NCBI RefSeq assembly: GCF_014805685.1
Contig: NC_060902.1
Location: forward strand, 4,269,286 to 4,333,285
Reading direction: 5' to 3'
DNA from: Silurus meridionalis
Lineage: Eukaryota; Chordata; Actinopteri; Siluriformes; Siluridae
DNA length: 64,000 nucleotides
Shown: piece by piece, positions 35,043 through 46,356 of the stretch
Position numbering within the stretch: position 1 is the stretch's first letter
How the letters are laid out: each line of letters opens with the position of its first letter
Notes under the pieces: model-generated
Database searches by the model: none
The model's input: the letters and a program-made list of their open reading frames with translations, nothing else
What the model was told of the DNA's origin: nothing
Position numbers and translations under genes: made by a program

Positions 35043-36094
35043 GGCAAAGTTTTAGGCAGCATTTATTGATTTTTATTTTATTTTATTTTATTTTTTTATA
35101 GAGAGCACAATGAGGATGTTTATGGAAAGTCTATTTATATACATGATACCATAAGTGACAACAGTAACTAAATTATCTGACCTTTCCACAACATAAAAAA
35201 AAAACTAACTGATGTCTTTACAATGACACATTTTAATGTTTTAAATTTAATTAATTGGAATTCCGCCCCTTAGTGGTCATCTATACCAGAGATGACTCAT
35301 GACCCCCAATCTTCTTTGATTTTTGACCATTAATGGGAAAGGTTTGGGCACCTCTGGTCTACACACATCTAGAGGCAAGTTTCACTAGTATTTGACTGGT
35401 TAGTTTGTACTGTATATGGGCAGGGGAAGTTTAGTTCTTTTAATTGATTTGGCACCATTATTAAGTCCACCATTTACTGGTTGTTTGACCCCCCCCCACC
35501 ACCCATTTTATTACTGTGTATATAGTCTTTTTTCATGTTTTTCTTCTACTGCAATATACACAAGTTAAAAAAAGGCAAATAGCAAAAATCCCTTTATAGA
35601 TGTGCTTTTAAAACTCTTTACATAGTGCTCATTCATCTGCTCATTACTAAAGATACTGCATAAAATTATCAAACAGATTTGATAGAATTTACTTGGATTT
35701 TTTAAACAATGGGTAATACAGTATTTGCTTGATTAAAGGAGATAAATCCTTTTTTTTTTGGATAAACAAACTTCTATAAAACCCATCTCCTAATAATGAG
35801 TGTACAACAAAATTTGCATTTCAATTCCAAGATTACCCACATTTTTAGATGCAAAATGTAGCATATTTACTCAAATGAAGCCTCATTAATGTAAAAAAAA
35901 TAAATAAATACAAAACAAAGAAAAAATAAAAAGTTCTAAGCACATCAGCAATCCATTTGCAGAAATTAATCATGACATCTCTTGGTTTAAATGCTAATCC
36001 TATTCATTTAGAAATATCAGCATATCAAAAGTATCAATCATTATTCCAATACCTATTATTGTTGAAAGATTTATGATCACACTCTTGATGTCAA
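35043..36094. other. No gene seen
   Basis: AT-rich. At about 35284-35364 two short mirrored words ('ataccagagatgactcatga' and 'gggcacctctggtcta') hint at a tiny decayed MITE, too weak to call. No coding potential. Confidence 0.4.
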
Positions 36095-36305
36095 CCAAAT
36101 GAGGATGAGTTCCCCTTTTGAGTCTGGTTTTTCTCAAGGTTTCTTCCTCATAACATCTAAGGTAGTTTTTCCTTGCCACAGTCGCCTCGGGTGCTCATCA
36201 GGGATAAATACACACTGTTCACCTTGACTGTTGATTTCTGTAAAGCTGCTTTGAGACAATGTCTGTTGTGAAAAGCGCTATAGAAATAAACTTGACTTGA
36301 CTTGA
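36095..36305 (+). repeat. Interspersed fish repeat, copy 2, with CTTGA tail
   Basis: The best copy of the family seen at 855-1045: 'gagtctggtttttctcaagg', 'gtttttccttgccacagtcg', 'aaagctgctttgagacaatg', 'aaaagcgctatagaaataaa', then a tandem tail of CTTGA units. The 3' microsatellite tail argues for retroposition, but no RNA polymerase III promoter is evident. Confidence 0.72.
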
Positions 36306-36340
36306 CTATTTGGATGAATATTCATCAAGGACATGATGTC

Positions 36341-36822
36341 TGTCACAGATAGACCAGGCGTCAGAAACCGGGAATAAAACGAAATATCTTTATTCGGTTT
36401 AAACATACACACACAGGAGAGTTTGAGAAGAGACTAGCAAAATGGCACACTGAACTGAGTGCTTCTTAGAAGCATAGCCAGAAGTATGGAAGCACAGGGA
36501 GTATGGAAGCACATGGAGCATGGAAGCAAGCACATGGATGAAAGCACATGGATGAAAGCACATGGATGGAAGCACATGGATGGAAGCACATGGATGGAAG
36601 CACAAGAAAGCAAAGAGGTAGGAAGTCCAGATGCTCTATGGTCGTAACTAGTAGATCATACCGTGAGTGAAGGGGAATAGGGACCTTGTAAAGGGGACAG
36701 GTAAATAGGGAACAGGTGTAGGTGATTTGTAGGAGTAGGACAGGTGTAGGTGATAAGTAGCAGGGAGAGTCTAAATAAGAGTGTGAGCCTTGGAGGGAGG
36801 CGTGGCTGGTGGTTCTCTGACA
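36341..36822 (-). mobile_element. Solo LTR, copy B, with 5-base target duplication
   Basis: Begins TGTCA and ends TGACA and is flanked by an exact 5-base duplication 'atgtc' (36336-36340 and 36823-36827). Its right third ('gggaggcgtggctggtggtt') matches copy A. On the minus strand an AATAAA signal lies at 36389-36394. It is longer than copy A partly because of an internal minisatellite. No coding region. Confidence 0.85.
36484..36606. repeat. 14-base minisatellite inside the LTR
   Basis: Tandem variants of 'atggaagcacatgg' and 'atgaaagcacatgg', about eight or nine units, the central ones nearly perfect. The plus-strand frame across it repeats S/K-T-W-M-K/E-A-H-G, which is an artefact. Confidence 0.93.
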
Positions 36823-36827
36823 ATGTC

Positions 36828-37439
36828 AGATCTTTCGCAACATTTTCAAAATGAGACCTTTTGTGTGTAAAGGTCAAAATATAAAAATTTGATGATATGC
36901 TTCAGCAACTTTAATGTTACTGATGCTACACTTTGATTGACGTTTTGTCAGCCACCCAACTTCTCATCCAATATCTCATTCGATGTAATATAGATTCGCC
37001 AGCTTGACAGGTGTGTATCTGCTGAAATATCCCTGCAGACTGCGAACGCCAACCAGAGCTAAGCATCAGAGCCTTTTGATTTGTTGCTCAATTCACCAGA
37101 GTTTAGTGTCATTTAAATCCTGTCCGAACAAATCTGCTATCAGTTTCCCCCAAGTTGCTGGGTGTCATGTCGGCGTCTTTGAAGTGTACTATTTTTTGGT
37201 GCTTTTTTATTAGATATTTTTTTGCAGTGGTTGCTGGCAAAAAGGGCAGTGGTGGGCGTTGTGAACAGGAAAGTGCCTAGCTAATATTTTCAAGGGTAGA
37301 ATTAGCACTATATACGCACCATTAAGGGAAGTGTTCAGTGGCAGTTCTGATTAGGAAATTGCTGGCAAATTGCTACATTTCCATTCATCAAAATTCAAAC
37401 GGACCCTGATTTGATCCTTGCCAGTGGGGTATGATCAAA
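36828..37439. other. No gene seen
   Basis: Unique-looking; the frame at 37004-37213 has no motif. Confidence 0.45.
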
Positions 37440-37565
37440 TCCAAGCATTCAGCTGAGCTTTTGAGGGTTAAGGGCCTTACTTAAGTATCCACTAGTGGCT
37501 CTTTGGCAATTTAGTGATTTGAACCTACAACCATATTTGTGAGTACAATATAACCTTAACTGCAG
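37440..37565 (+). repeat. Interspersed repeat fragment
   Basis: 'tgagggttaagggccttact' followed by 'tttgaacctacaacca' and 'aaccttaact' matches the order of the dispersed family at 11950-12112. Diverged. Confidence 0.55.
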
Positions 37566-38222
37566 GAGTACCCTTGCCAATCACAGAATGGGAGGATGTA
37601 AAGACGGAGATGGATGGCAACTAGAACAGTCCCAACAAGTAATGTTAAAATTGCTATGAGAGAGGGATTAATGGGAAAATAATTGCATCTGGTTTATTTT
37701 CTCTAATAAAGAATGCAGTGATATGTGTAAGTGAAGGATTGGCATGCCATTAGTGCCAAACTGATATTTCATAAACAAGCATGTATACAAAATAAAAAGG
37801 GAGGAAATTCTAATACAAAATGTCACATTTAATTGATTGTATTTTTATTTTATTGAACACAAATATAAAACCAAAAACCAGTAGCAGGCAATGCATTTCA
37901 CGCCGAGACCTTCATTGGTGTCCTACCTGAGTCAATCTACCTTTAAATACCATCATTATGAAGTCACATCTATAGAAACCGTCAACATTATACAGAAACA
38001 TAGTATAGCAGAGCGCTGCATCACAGACAGATATCTCATACTGCGAGAATAAATAGCATTACTAAAGCAGAAACCCAAATTAACAATTCTTCTTTCACTG
38101 CAGCCACAGCTGCACCACTTTCATAGATAATCTCCAGGAGAAGCATCAATATAAACCTCATAAAATTACCTTGGGTTTTATGTGCATTTTTATGTGCATT
38201 ATTGTTTTCCTGGGGATTTGAT
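37566..38222. other. No gene seen
   Basis: AT-rich DNA. 'gcatttcacgccgagacctt' near 37893 is the only GC-rich island; no family assigned. Confidence 0.4.
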
Positions 38223-38640
38223 CTAAAGGCAAATTGCATGTTTTTTCTGCAATTTTACAAGAAAGAAATTGCAAAAGTATAAAGGATTCATAAAAAGCTT
38301 AACAACTGGTTTGAACGGTTTGGGCTGCCCTTTCCTCATGATGTCCAGCTTTTCTTGCAAAGTTCGTCTTGTAAATGTCCTTGTGAGTGTATCTGCAACC
38401 AAATCAGTTTCTGCTCTTCTGTCAGCCATTGTGGAATAAATAAAAACAGATTTAATTCACTTTAATATTTGAGCTTGTGCAGTTTGCTACAGATGCGAGT
38501 TGCAAGCTCTGACTAGCGCACGCTCTGACCATCCAGTCGAAGGACGTGAAAATGCAGAGGTGTTTATACGTCTTCTAGTGGCCTTAGTGTAACAAGTCGC
38601 AATCTGATTGGTTAAAGCAATAGCTTCAAGCAACTATTTG
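38223..38640 (-). pseudogene. Possible hAT-type transposase N-terminal relic
   Basis: A 68-codon minus-strand frame (38223-38429) begins MADRRAETDL and contains TRTFTRRTLQEKLDIMRKGQ and PKPF. The word F-T-R-R-x-x-x-E-K-L-x-I resembles the start of domesticated or intact hAT proteins of the ZMYM1-like type as I recall them. The rest of such a protein is absent, and 38430-38640 would be the leader. It could equally be chance; the call is tentative. Confidence 0.33.
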
Positions 38641-39291
38641 TGATGTGCCGACTGAAATCTGGTTGGATACAGATGTATACAGAAACTCTATGAAATTCCT
38701 TTTATGATTGCTCCGTAACATATGTAAACATATGATACAATAAAATATTCTGACATTAAATACATATAAAAATTGCAATACAAATAGAAATGAATTATGA
38801 AAAATAGATACTTTAAACATATGACAAATGTTCATTACAAAAACATGTGAATGGTTCAGATAATAACTTATACACTGACATCATGCTGCCTGCACTGGTC
38901 AACTCTAACTGCACTTTAAAAAATAATCATTAAGCACAAAATAGTAAGAAATTTTTTTTTAAAGATTTTGGTTGTAAAATTAAGCAGAAAATAAATTAAT
39001 GCACTTCTGAGATCCTCTGCCACTGTTTGCTGATTTCCTTTTGCTGCAGTATTATTTGTGCATGCAAAAATTAAAATCATTAAACTCATGATACAAATGA
39101 TTTTTAAGGTTTTTTTTATTTTATTTTGAGTTCTGTGTCCAAGTTCAGAAGATTTTTTAACTCTTCATCCAATAATTAATACAGAATAGAACAAAATATT
39201 TTTGTTCTGTAAAAAGCTGTTCACAAGTTTAATTCACAAGGCTTCAACACTTAAACAAGTAAAATGGAAAAGGTAACCAGTACTATGTTAT

Positions 39292-39294
<3 letters not shown>
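38641..39294. other. No gene seen
   Basis: AT-rich, no recognised features. Confidence 0.5.
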
Positions 39295-39325
<31 letters not shown>

Positions 39326-39326
39326 T
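39295..39326. repeat. (TGAT)8 tetranucleotide repeat
   Basis: Tandem TGAT units. Confidence 0.95.
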
Positions 39327-39529
39327 AGGTTTTTTTATGATTTAATATGACCATTAACATCTTCATATTTAGCAATTTTGGGTTTGGTAAATCTTTCTAC
39401 TTTTCCATTGTAAATGCTTTGTATTAAAAAAAAGACAAAGATAAGTATTTTTTGTAAAGTGCTCTCTGAGGGCCATGAAGGACCCTAAAATGCATTTGAG
39501 GCAGCAGGGGCTTGGTCAAGTGCCAGTTT

Positions 39530-39595
39530 GCTAATTGACAATGTCCATCGTTATAAGTGCTATACAAATAAAAATGAATTGAATTGAGTTTAATA
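39530..39595 (+). repeat. Interspersed fish repeat, 3' end only
   Basis: 'gacaatgtccatcgttataa' and 'gtgctatacaaataaaaatg' followed by a GAATT-type tail: the 3' end of the family at 36095-36305. Confidence 0.62.
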
Positions 39596-39716
39596 GAGGC
39601 TGCACAGTGTGTAGGACCACATACAAGCTTATAATCATTACTACTTTTTTCCTTCTCCTCTGCCCTCCGTTCACAATCCGGCGCTCAACCACGAATCCAC
39701 AGACAAAGAGTCCTAG

Positions 39717-39719
<3 letters not shown>

Positions 39720-39797
<78 letters not shown>
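39720..39797. repeat. (TA)39 microsatellite
   Basis: Uninterrupted TA array; it gives the Tyr-Ile repeats seen in frames on both strands, which are not genes. Confidence 0.98.
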
Positions 39798-39803
<6 letters not shown>

Positions 39804-40942
39804 TTTATAATATTTCATTACTATTAGGTGCATTTAAAGTTAATTAACATTTAACTACATTATTTTCATTAGTTTTATTTGTTCTTTGCTAAAAATTGCC
39901 CTAATCTAAATATAATATAAATATGAAGGCATCCTTTTCTACTAAATAAGGACATCCTAATTGAAATCTGTGCAGCGTGGGACTCAGAAACACACTTTAT
40001 TATCTTGAATGGGAGCAAATCTGATGAGAAGCGACAGTTGGTAAAAGCCTGAAGAGCACATCACCACAATTCTAAAGAAACTGGCATTCAGGATAATGAG
40101 CTTATATTGCAATCTGTTACATAAATGTGCAAAGGCACAGGGTCTTTAGCAGATTTGGAAAAAAAGAAATGTATGCATGTGGCATTCCGACATCTTTGGC
40201 TCTGGAAAAAAAAGGACTTTCAGGAAAGAATGTGAGACTTTAAATAATGTCGACTAAACTGGTACAAATCTTCAAAAACGTCATGGAGGTGTGAATACAT
40301 TCGAAATCTGGTGTTAAAAACAAATGAAGGAACATCCATAAACTAAAAGAAATGCTAAATCTTGCCTTCTTTCTTTCTTTCTTTTTTTTTTTTTTTTAAG
40401 TTACAGAGAAGCTGGCTCGGGTTTAGTTGTCATGGAAACTGCTGCTCCTTTTCAGAGGAGTCTGCTGTAAATGGAAGCAGAGAGACAGAAAAGTTTTGCT
40501 ATTTATGACCTTTATGTATTTATGAGTTGAAGCTACCTATGTGATGCCTGTATTCATGGCTTTCTCACATCAATCAGCATTTTCTAGACCAACCCAGAAA
40601 CATAGCAGAGGAAGACAGGCAGAAATAAGTTCCTTATTTTTACTCGTTCATCTATTCATGTTATGTAAACTTCTTGCTGTATTTTAACATAGACTTGCAT
40701 GTTTTCATTTTGCCCAGTAGAAATTGCTTTGAGCATTTAACTAGAAAAATATTCCATCTAATTTTCTTTCTGTTATTGTTACATTTCAACCAAACATGTC
40801 TGGTTTGAGGCACGTATTATACAGTTTAAACAATTTTATATATTTTGCGGGTGTATAGAAATTTCATTTCCTTTTAATTCATTTTCTTTGTATGTATGTC
40901 ATTTTCTTTTTCCTTCATGGTAGACTGACAGATACAGTAGCC
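39798..40942. other. No gene; candidate regulatory block
   Basis: The 40000-40200 and 40400-40610 parts are complex and repeat-free. Near 40427-40440 'agttgtcatggaaact' is an imperfect palindrome resembling an RFX X-box. T-run at 40383-40399. No coding frame. Confidence 0.35.
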
Positions 40943-41550
40943 ACATCCTTTACTAAAACAAAGGCATGGGGAGGCCACACCTTCTCTACTAATACAGAGG
41001 CATGGGGGCCACACCTTCTTTACTAAAACAAAGGCATTGGGGCCACATATTGTTTACTTAATCAGAGGCATGGGGGCCACACATCTGTTACTACAACAGA
41101 GACATAGAAAGGCCACACCTTCTTTACTTAAACATAGGCACAGGTGGCCACTCCTTTACTGCAACGAAAACATGGGGGGGACACCCTCTTTACTTAACAG
41201 AGACATACATTAGGAGGGGCCACACCTTCTTTACTTAAAGGAGACATTGAGGTTGCACCTCCTTTACTAAAACCAATGGATGGGGGCACATCTTTACTAA
41301 AACAGAGGCAGGGGGGCTACACCTTCTTTACTAAAACAGTGGCATGGGGGCTAGACCTTTTTTACTAAAACAGAAGCACCCCCAGGGGGGGTCACACCTT
41401 CTTTACTTAAGTAAAGGCACTAAGGGCCACACATCCTTTACTAAAACAAAGGGACGAGGGGTAACAACCTTCATTACTAAAAAAGAGGCCTGGGTGCCAC
41501 ACCCCCTGTATGACAACAGAGGAATGGAGGTCACACCTCCATCAAAAATC
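40943..41550. repeat. Degenerate ~35-base minisatellite, 17 units
   Basis: Units follow the pattern 'tttactaaaacagaggcatg' then G-run, then 'gccacaccttc'. Lengths range from about 30 to 41 bases and units differ from one another throughout. Counting the TACTAAAACA-like word gives 17 units. The plus-strand frame at 41344-41646 arises from the repeat and is not supported as a gene. Confidence 0.93.
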
Positions 41551-41627
41551 CTAATATTGTTATTGTTTGTTTTTATTTGGGAGTTTCTAATTGATATCTT
41601 AAAATACATAGATATGAAATTATTTTT

Positions 41628-41900
41628 AGAGGGACCGTGCAGGTAGGATGTCTTGGAGACAAGGTCAGAAAGGTGTGATTGAGATGGTTATTTGCAGAAG
41701 ATGGACATGGGGTATAATGGTAGAAGAATGCTAAAAAAAGAAGAAAAAGAGAAATGCCAAGGATGACGTTTATAGATGTGGTGAAGGAAGACATGCAGGT
41801 GGTTGGTTTGAGAAAGGCAGATATAGAGGACAGAGTGATATGGAAATGGTTGATTAGCTGTGGTGACCCCTAATCGGAGTAGAAGTAAGAAGAAGAAAAT
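41628..41900 (+). mobile_element. RTE-like LINE 3' end
   Basis: The plus strand preserves the LINE C-terminus and tail: 'gtgatgaag..'-type words as 'gtggtgaaggaagacatgca' (VVKEDMQV), then 'ggtggttggtttgagaaagg', 'agctgtggtgacccctaatc' and an AAGAAGAAG tail. Same 3' end as 11439-11524, 16862, 46355 and 49227. Heavily 5'-truncated and frameshifted. Confidence 0.82.
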
Positions 41901-42420
41901 TAATATATTTAAATAAAAAAACATGAAGTCCAGGAATGAGAATTATTGAAGGGTGAATTTAAATAGATTTTTCTGGTATCAGTCCTTTACTTCACTAATT
42001 ATTTTTCAGACAACTTTTTACTATCATTTAAAATTTTTACAGAAATATCTCTAGTTTCTACTTCTTACATTTTCAAATCAGGCTCATTATGTTAGCCTGC
42101 CGTTTTCAGCCCATCAATCCACAGTGTGTCATTGCGTGTCTTTTTCAACCTACCACTAATGTACTGTATCATTTCCTGGCTATCACACACCACAGACGTA
42201 GGCTAGTTTATGAAGCTAACAACAAGCAGGGCAGAAGGCAACAAGAAGTATGAGGGTAACATGGATAAGACAGAGGGAGTCAGTGATGTAAACATGACTG
42301 AGAACATAGACATTCCTGATCACCTGATCATCATCTTTCCTCTGCTTGTGCTGTATATGGTGTTTGTTCAGCCTGGATACATTCATTAGATAACAACATT
42401 TGAAATTATTTTGTATTACC
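41901..42420. other. No gene seen
   Basis: Unique-looking; nothing recognised. Confidence 0.5.
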
Positions 42421-42600
42421 TAGGGCTGTCAAAATTAACACATTAATAACTTGTTAACGCAAATTCATTTAAACTGAACTAATTTTATTAACGCACTATT
42501 AATGTAGCATGCATTTGTTTGAAAATATATGAATAAATAAATATAAAAGAGGAGAAATTAAAACCTTCAATGCAAGACATTTATTTATGACGTTCTTTCT
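42421..42600 (+). mobile_element. hAT-like terminal fragment
   Basis: 'tagggctgtcaaaattaaca' followed by 'taataacttgttaacgcaaa' and 'ttattaacgcactattaatg' matches the end of a common fish non-autonomous repeat with a TAGGGCTGTC terminus and TTAACGC-type repeats. The right side is not found before the DIRS-like fragment. Confidence 0.5.
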
Positions 42601-42609
42601 TTACTCAGA

Positions 42610-43935
42610 TTAAAATAATAATAGAAATAATAAAAATAAACTCCACCCAAAAATTTTTTTATCAGTAAAAGTTGCCTTCCCAGACAATTTCAGCATTGAC
42701 CGGAAACTCTGGAGTCCTCTGGATTCAATATGAACAGGGGGCAACTGCCCCCGCATAAGGGTCGAATCCCATACGATGCCTAAATAGGTGGCTCTCTGTG
42801 ATGGAGAAAGCACACTGTGATGACGGCCTCACGTCCTGCATGCAGCAACAGGCAAGCATTCCAAACGCAACAGACAGTGCCACTTCAGCACCCGTATTGT
42901 GGAGATCTGCGGCGCACATGGCAGGAGGGCTGAGCATCCCAACAAGGCACGGCTGGAGCCGAATGAGGAGAGCGGCAACTCTTTACCCTCGAGAGCAAAG
43001 TATAAAAGGAGCCACAAAGGATAGCGCGTTGGAGAATAACAGAAGCTTTGTCTATTTTTTTCTCGTAGGAAGCAACGACGGCAGCTACAGCAGCAACCAT
43101 GCCGGCACGCACCCCGCTTCCACGACCCACTAGAGCTTTCTACGTGCCAAGGTTTCCAAACACCCACCTGTACAGGCAGGACAGGACCTCAGCTAGCCTC
43201 TGCCCGGTCGAGGCACCGATTGGCTCGGACCAAGAGTGACTCCACTCTAACCATCTGTTTCACTTGTCACGCAAACGAGTCGCAACACACAGTCTTTTTG
43301 CGTTCAGCCTTAACCCCAGCTCCTTCATGTTGGTAAGAATAACATCAATGCCAGACCACCAGCTGCTCTGATTAATACAATATCAACAAATCCTCTATAT
43401 AATTTAGAATGCTGATGCCCTGAAGTCTCAGCGGGACCAGAGCCGCATCCATACACTTTGTGCAGGTGTGGGGTGAGAGGGAAAGACCAAACGGAAGCTT
43501 CGGCCTCAAAAGCAAACCTCAGTAACTTGGAAGGAGCTGGAAGTATGGATACAAAAAAGTGTGCATCCTTCAGATCTATCGTGACAAACCAGTCCTCCGA
43601 CCTGATTTGCGACATAACCTGATCTAGTATAAGATGCAACCCCTTCGTCCATTTTGGTAGATATAAGGTACCGGCTGTAGAACCCAGACTTTCTGTCTGA
43701 CAGAGTGACCACCTTGATAAAATCCTTTCTCAAGAGATTGTCTTCTTCTTGTTCCATGACCAGAGCCTGGGTGGGGCACACTCCGTTGAACGAGGGCAAA
43801 TTAGACCTGAACTGAATCATCAAGCGAATGCAGTTGGCTCCCTTCTAGCATGCTCCGTTCCCAGACAAGCGTGGACAGCGCAGAAGCGTTCCCAAAGTGC
43901 TGTTGACGCAGCTCGAGTTCCTGAAGGGGAACTGT
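42610..43935 (-). pseudogene. DIRS-like retroelement reverse transcriptase fragment
   Basis: The minus strand reads as the pol of a tyrosine-recombinase retrotransposon in pieces. 43506-43823 has IQFRSNLPSFNGVCPTQ, EEDNLLRKDFIKVV and KSGFYSRYLI (start of RT). 43325-43639 has QIRSEDWFVTIDLKDAHF (palm motif with catalytic Asp), LRFAFEA and the region before the second palm motif. In a neighbouring frame near 43391-43404 the second motif reads NYIED instead of NYIDD. 42610-42813 has SPSQRATYLGIVWDST, the block that follows RT in DIRS elements. The RT and this block are separated by a 472-base LTR insertion. No recombinase or RNase H end is identifiable. Confidence 0.8.
42816..43287 (+). mobile_element. 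Solo LTR inserted in the DIRS-like element
   Basis: The block begins TGTGATGACGG and ends CGCAACA (TG...CA), and is flanked by 'cacac' (42811-42815) and 'cacag' (43288-43292), a 5-base duplication with one mismatch. If the block is mentally removed, the minus-strand DIRS reading frame is continuous from the NAKK region to SPSQR. The plus strand has a TATA box, 'tataaaagga', at 43001-43010, about 185 bases from the start. The block is GC-rich relative to the surroundings, has no AATAAA, and encodes nothing convincing. Confidence 0.8.
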
Positions 43936-44010
43936 TTGCCAAGATTGGTGGCCTCTACAGATCCCTGACCTCAACCCTACTTAACAGCTTTAAGGATGAA
44001 TTGAATAATG
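43936..44010 (+). mobile_element. Tc1-like transposase scrap
   Basis: 'tttgccaagattggtggcct' and 'tccctgacctcaaccctact' followed by 'aaggatgaattgaataatga' are words of the Glu region (PDLNPT) of the Tc1-like family seen at 26098-26415. It abuts the DIRS-like fragment. Confidence 0.6.
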
Positions 44011-46233
44011 AGTAAAGATTATTATATTTGCAGGGGTTGGGGAATATTGGGTGAACTCTTGAATGGGGTGTGATCAAATAGATTTGGCTAATTTTGCTAT
44101 TGTACATGTTTAGTTTAATGAGCATATTTTCCTATTTTCTTGATATGCAAATATTGTCCATGTTTAGTTTTCAAGGAGAGGTGTTGGCAACAAGAAACAA
44201 AAGTGACAAAAAGAAATTAGCATTAGAAATTATAAGTGATTTCTTTTCTATGACTGCATATCATGAGGGGGAAAAATTACTAATGTGATGAAAGAATGCA
44301 AATTATAACCATTTTGTCTTCATAAACATATAAAAGCAGGACATTATATGCTGGTCAGTAGAAGTCATTCCCTTGCTAATGGAAATGTGGTTACTATCTT
44401 TAAAACCTCTTAAAAACATTTGAAAAAAAAACATTACTGGACACATTGGGCTACAGATGTAAATTGTAATTTCTTTACCAATATTATTTTTTATATTTTT
44501 TTTTACCAGAAAAGGTGACAATTTATTTTGATTACTCATTTAAACAATTCTAATTTATACCAGATACCAAGATATTGTTCGACCTAAGAGTAATTGTCTT
44601 GTGCTGTAATTTACTGTTTGATTCACACCTTTCCTTGCAAACTTTTTTTTTTTTTTTTTAAATGAGTAAACACCACAGACGAATGAGAAAGGCAGATTCT
44701 GGCAGCTCGATCGGCAAATCGCTTTTGTTTTATCTGTTCCAGCTATGCTAATTAAACAGCTTAGCTAATAGTCTGTCTGGAACAGCAACCAGATGTGCCA
44801 ACACTGCAAACAAGAACATCTTAGCATGAAGAGAGAAGAGAGATTTGTTTTGTCAGTGGATGTGTGCACCTAGCAACAGAAAGAAAACAAATCTTCTAGA
44901 CATGGATACATTTAGACACGATGTACACAACTAGTTTTCTTTTAAAAATCTTTATTTATGCACTGAGCCGTAGTCAAATTCGCCTGAGCAGAGAGCATGA
45001 CACGTTTCACGAAGACAAAACACGACAATCATCCACGAAATGACTGTTTCGGATCATATTTTCACCTGCTCATGACACTAAATATCCATTTTCTGAGTGC
45101 CAGAGTGACTCGAAAACACTAAAACTGTGCATCTGTAACCTGCAAAGCTGCCATATGGTGAGTCAATGCACACCTCAGGATTTTGGGTTTTGGTTGACAT
45201 GAGATACTTCATCATGGTGTGTAGAAGCTCTGTGGGGTCTGTCATTCATCACCTGAGCCACAGGCACCGCGGCGACAGTGTTTATGCAGCTTAAAGATCT
45301 CCTTGCTCGCCGCTAGCAGTGATGTATGGCTTGCCAGGGCAAGAACAGATGATGTGTGCACTCGCAAGCATGAAAGAAATGGATGGGTGCAGTGGATTAG
45401 ATAAAAGGCTGTCGCAGGTTTTTCTTAACAGAATCTCTCTGTTATTGGTAATGCCGAGAGTTTCATGAAGTTTGTACCTTTTCTTTCTTTTTCTCAAGGA
45501 CTGAACCATTTGAGAGATGCACGCATTTTAGCTACCAAGGACTGAAAAGAGGAAATAACAGCAAAACAAATTGTATTTTAATAGGAACAAAATAAGTATT
45601 CTATGATTATGCATTGTTATGTTGAAGTCGTAATCATTATTTGGATTATGTACTTGGTTCTGTTTGGGTTTTATTCACTGTAGCACATTACACATGGTAT
45701 AAAGAACAGGCTACAACATTACATGGACATGTATAAGGGAACAATCAAACATCAACATGATATAAACTTCTGTACTGTACACATGAATGCAATGCTATTT
45801 ATGTGCGGAACATGGTTACAATCTGAGTTTCCTCACTAACGTATAATTAAGTGCAGACCACAAGTTTGTTTTGTCTCTGCCTTGCACTTGAGTGCATTTT
45901 TTAAAATAATTATTATTAAACATGCACAACAATGCCAGGGGTATAAAAAAAAAAGAAACTAGAGTGCAATGTCACTGTGGCTACTCAGTCTGTACTAGAA
46001 ATAAGATTTGTTTTTCGCATGTTAACGATAGCAATATGGATTCTGTAGCTTTTTTATGTCCAGTTTTAAGAATTTCCTTAAAAATAGAAAATCCTGAAAA
46101 ATCCGCATATCGAGGGAGTGAATGAATGAAGGACGGAAAGAATGAAGACATTTTTGCTGGAGTAATAAGTATGCTGGAATAAGTAGAACAGTTAAGTAGA
46201 TCATATCTTTAGAAAATTATATATTAAATGTAG
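44011..46233. other. No gene; contains candidate conserved blocks
   Basis: No transposon landmarks. The 44690-44900 part ('agctatgctaattaaacagc', with homeodomain-type TAATT words) and 45100-45540 are complex and repeat-free. Open frames at 45291-45509, 45922-46125 and 46022-46204 have no domains. Confidence 0.35.
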
Positions 46234-46262
46234 AACACACACACACACACACACACACACAC
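46234..46262. repeat. (AC)14 microsatellite
   Basis: Uninterrupted AC dinucleotides. Confidence 0.97.
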
Positions 46263-46286
46263 ATCTGTGTTACCCAAATTATATAT

Positions 46287-46292
<6 letters not shown>

Positions 46293-46352
<60 letters not shown>
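46293..46352. repeat. (TA)30 microsatellite
   Basis: Uninterrupted TA array ending at the LINE fragment. Confidence 0.98.

Positions 46353-46354
<2 letters not shown>

Positions 46355-46356
<2 letters not shown>

Noticed and set aside
40943..41550. CRISPR array
   Set aside because: Regularly repeated units with variable parts, but units are directly tandem, all parts vary, there are no constant repeats with unique spacers and no cas genes, and the setting is a vertebrate genome.
42798..43133. Plus-strand 111-codon frame as a gene driven by the TATA box at 43001
   Set aside because: It starts upstream of the TATA box and lies almost wholly within the solo LTR; the TATA box is best explained as the LTR promoter.
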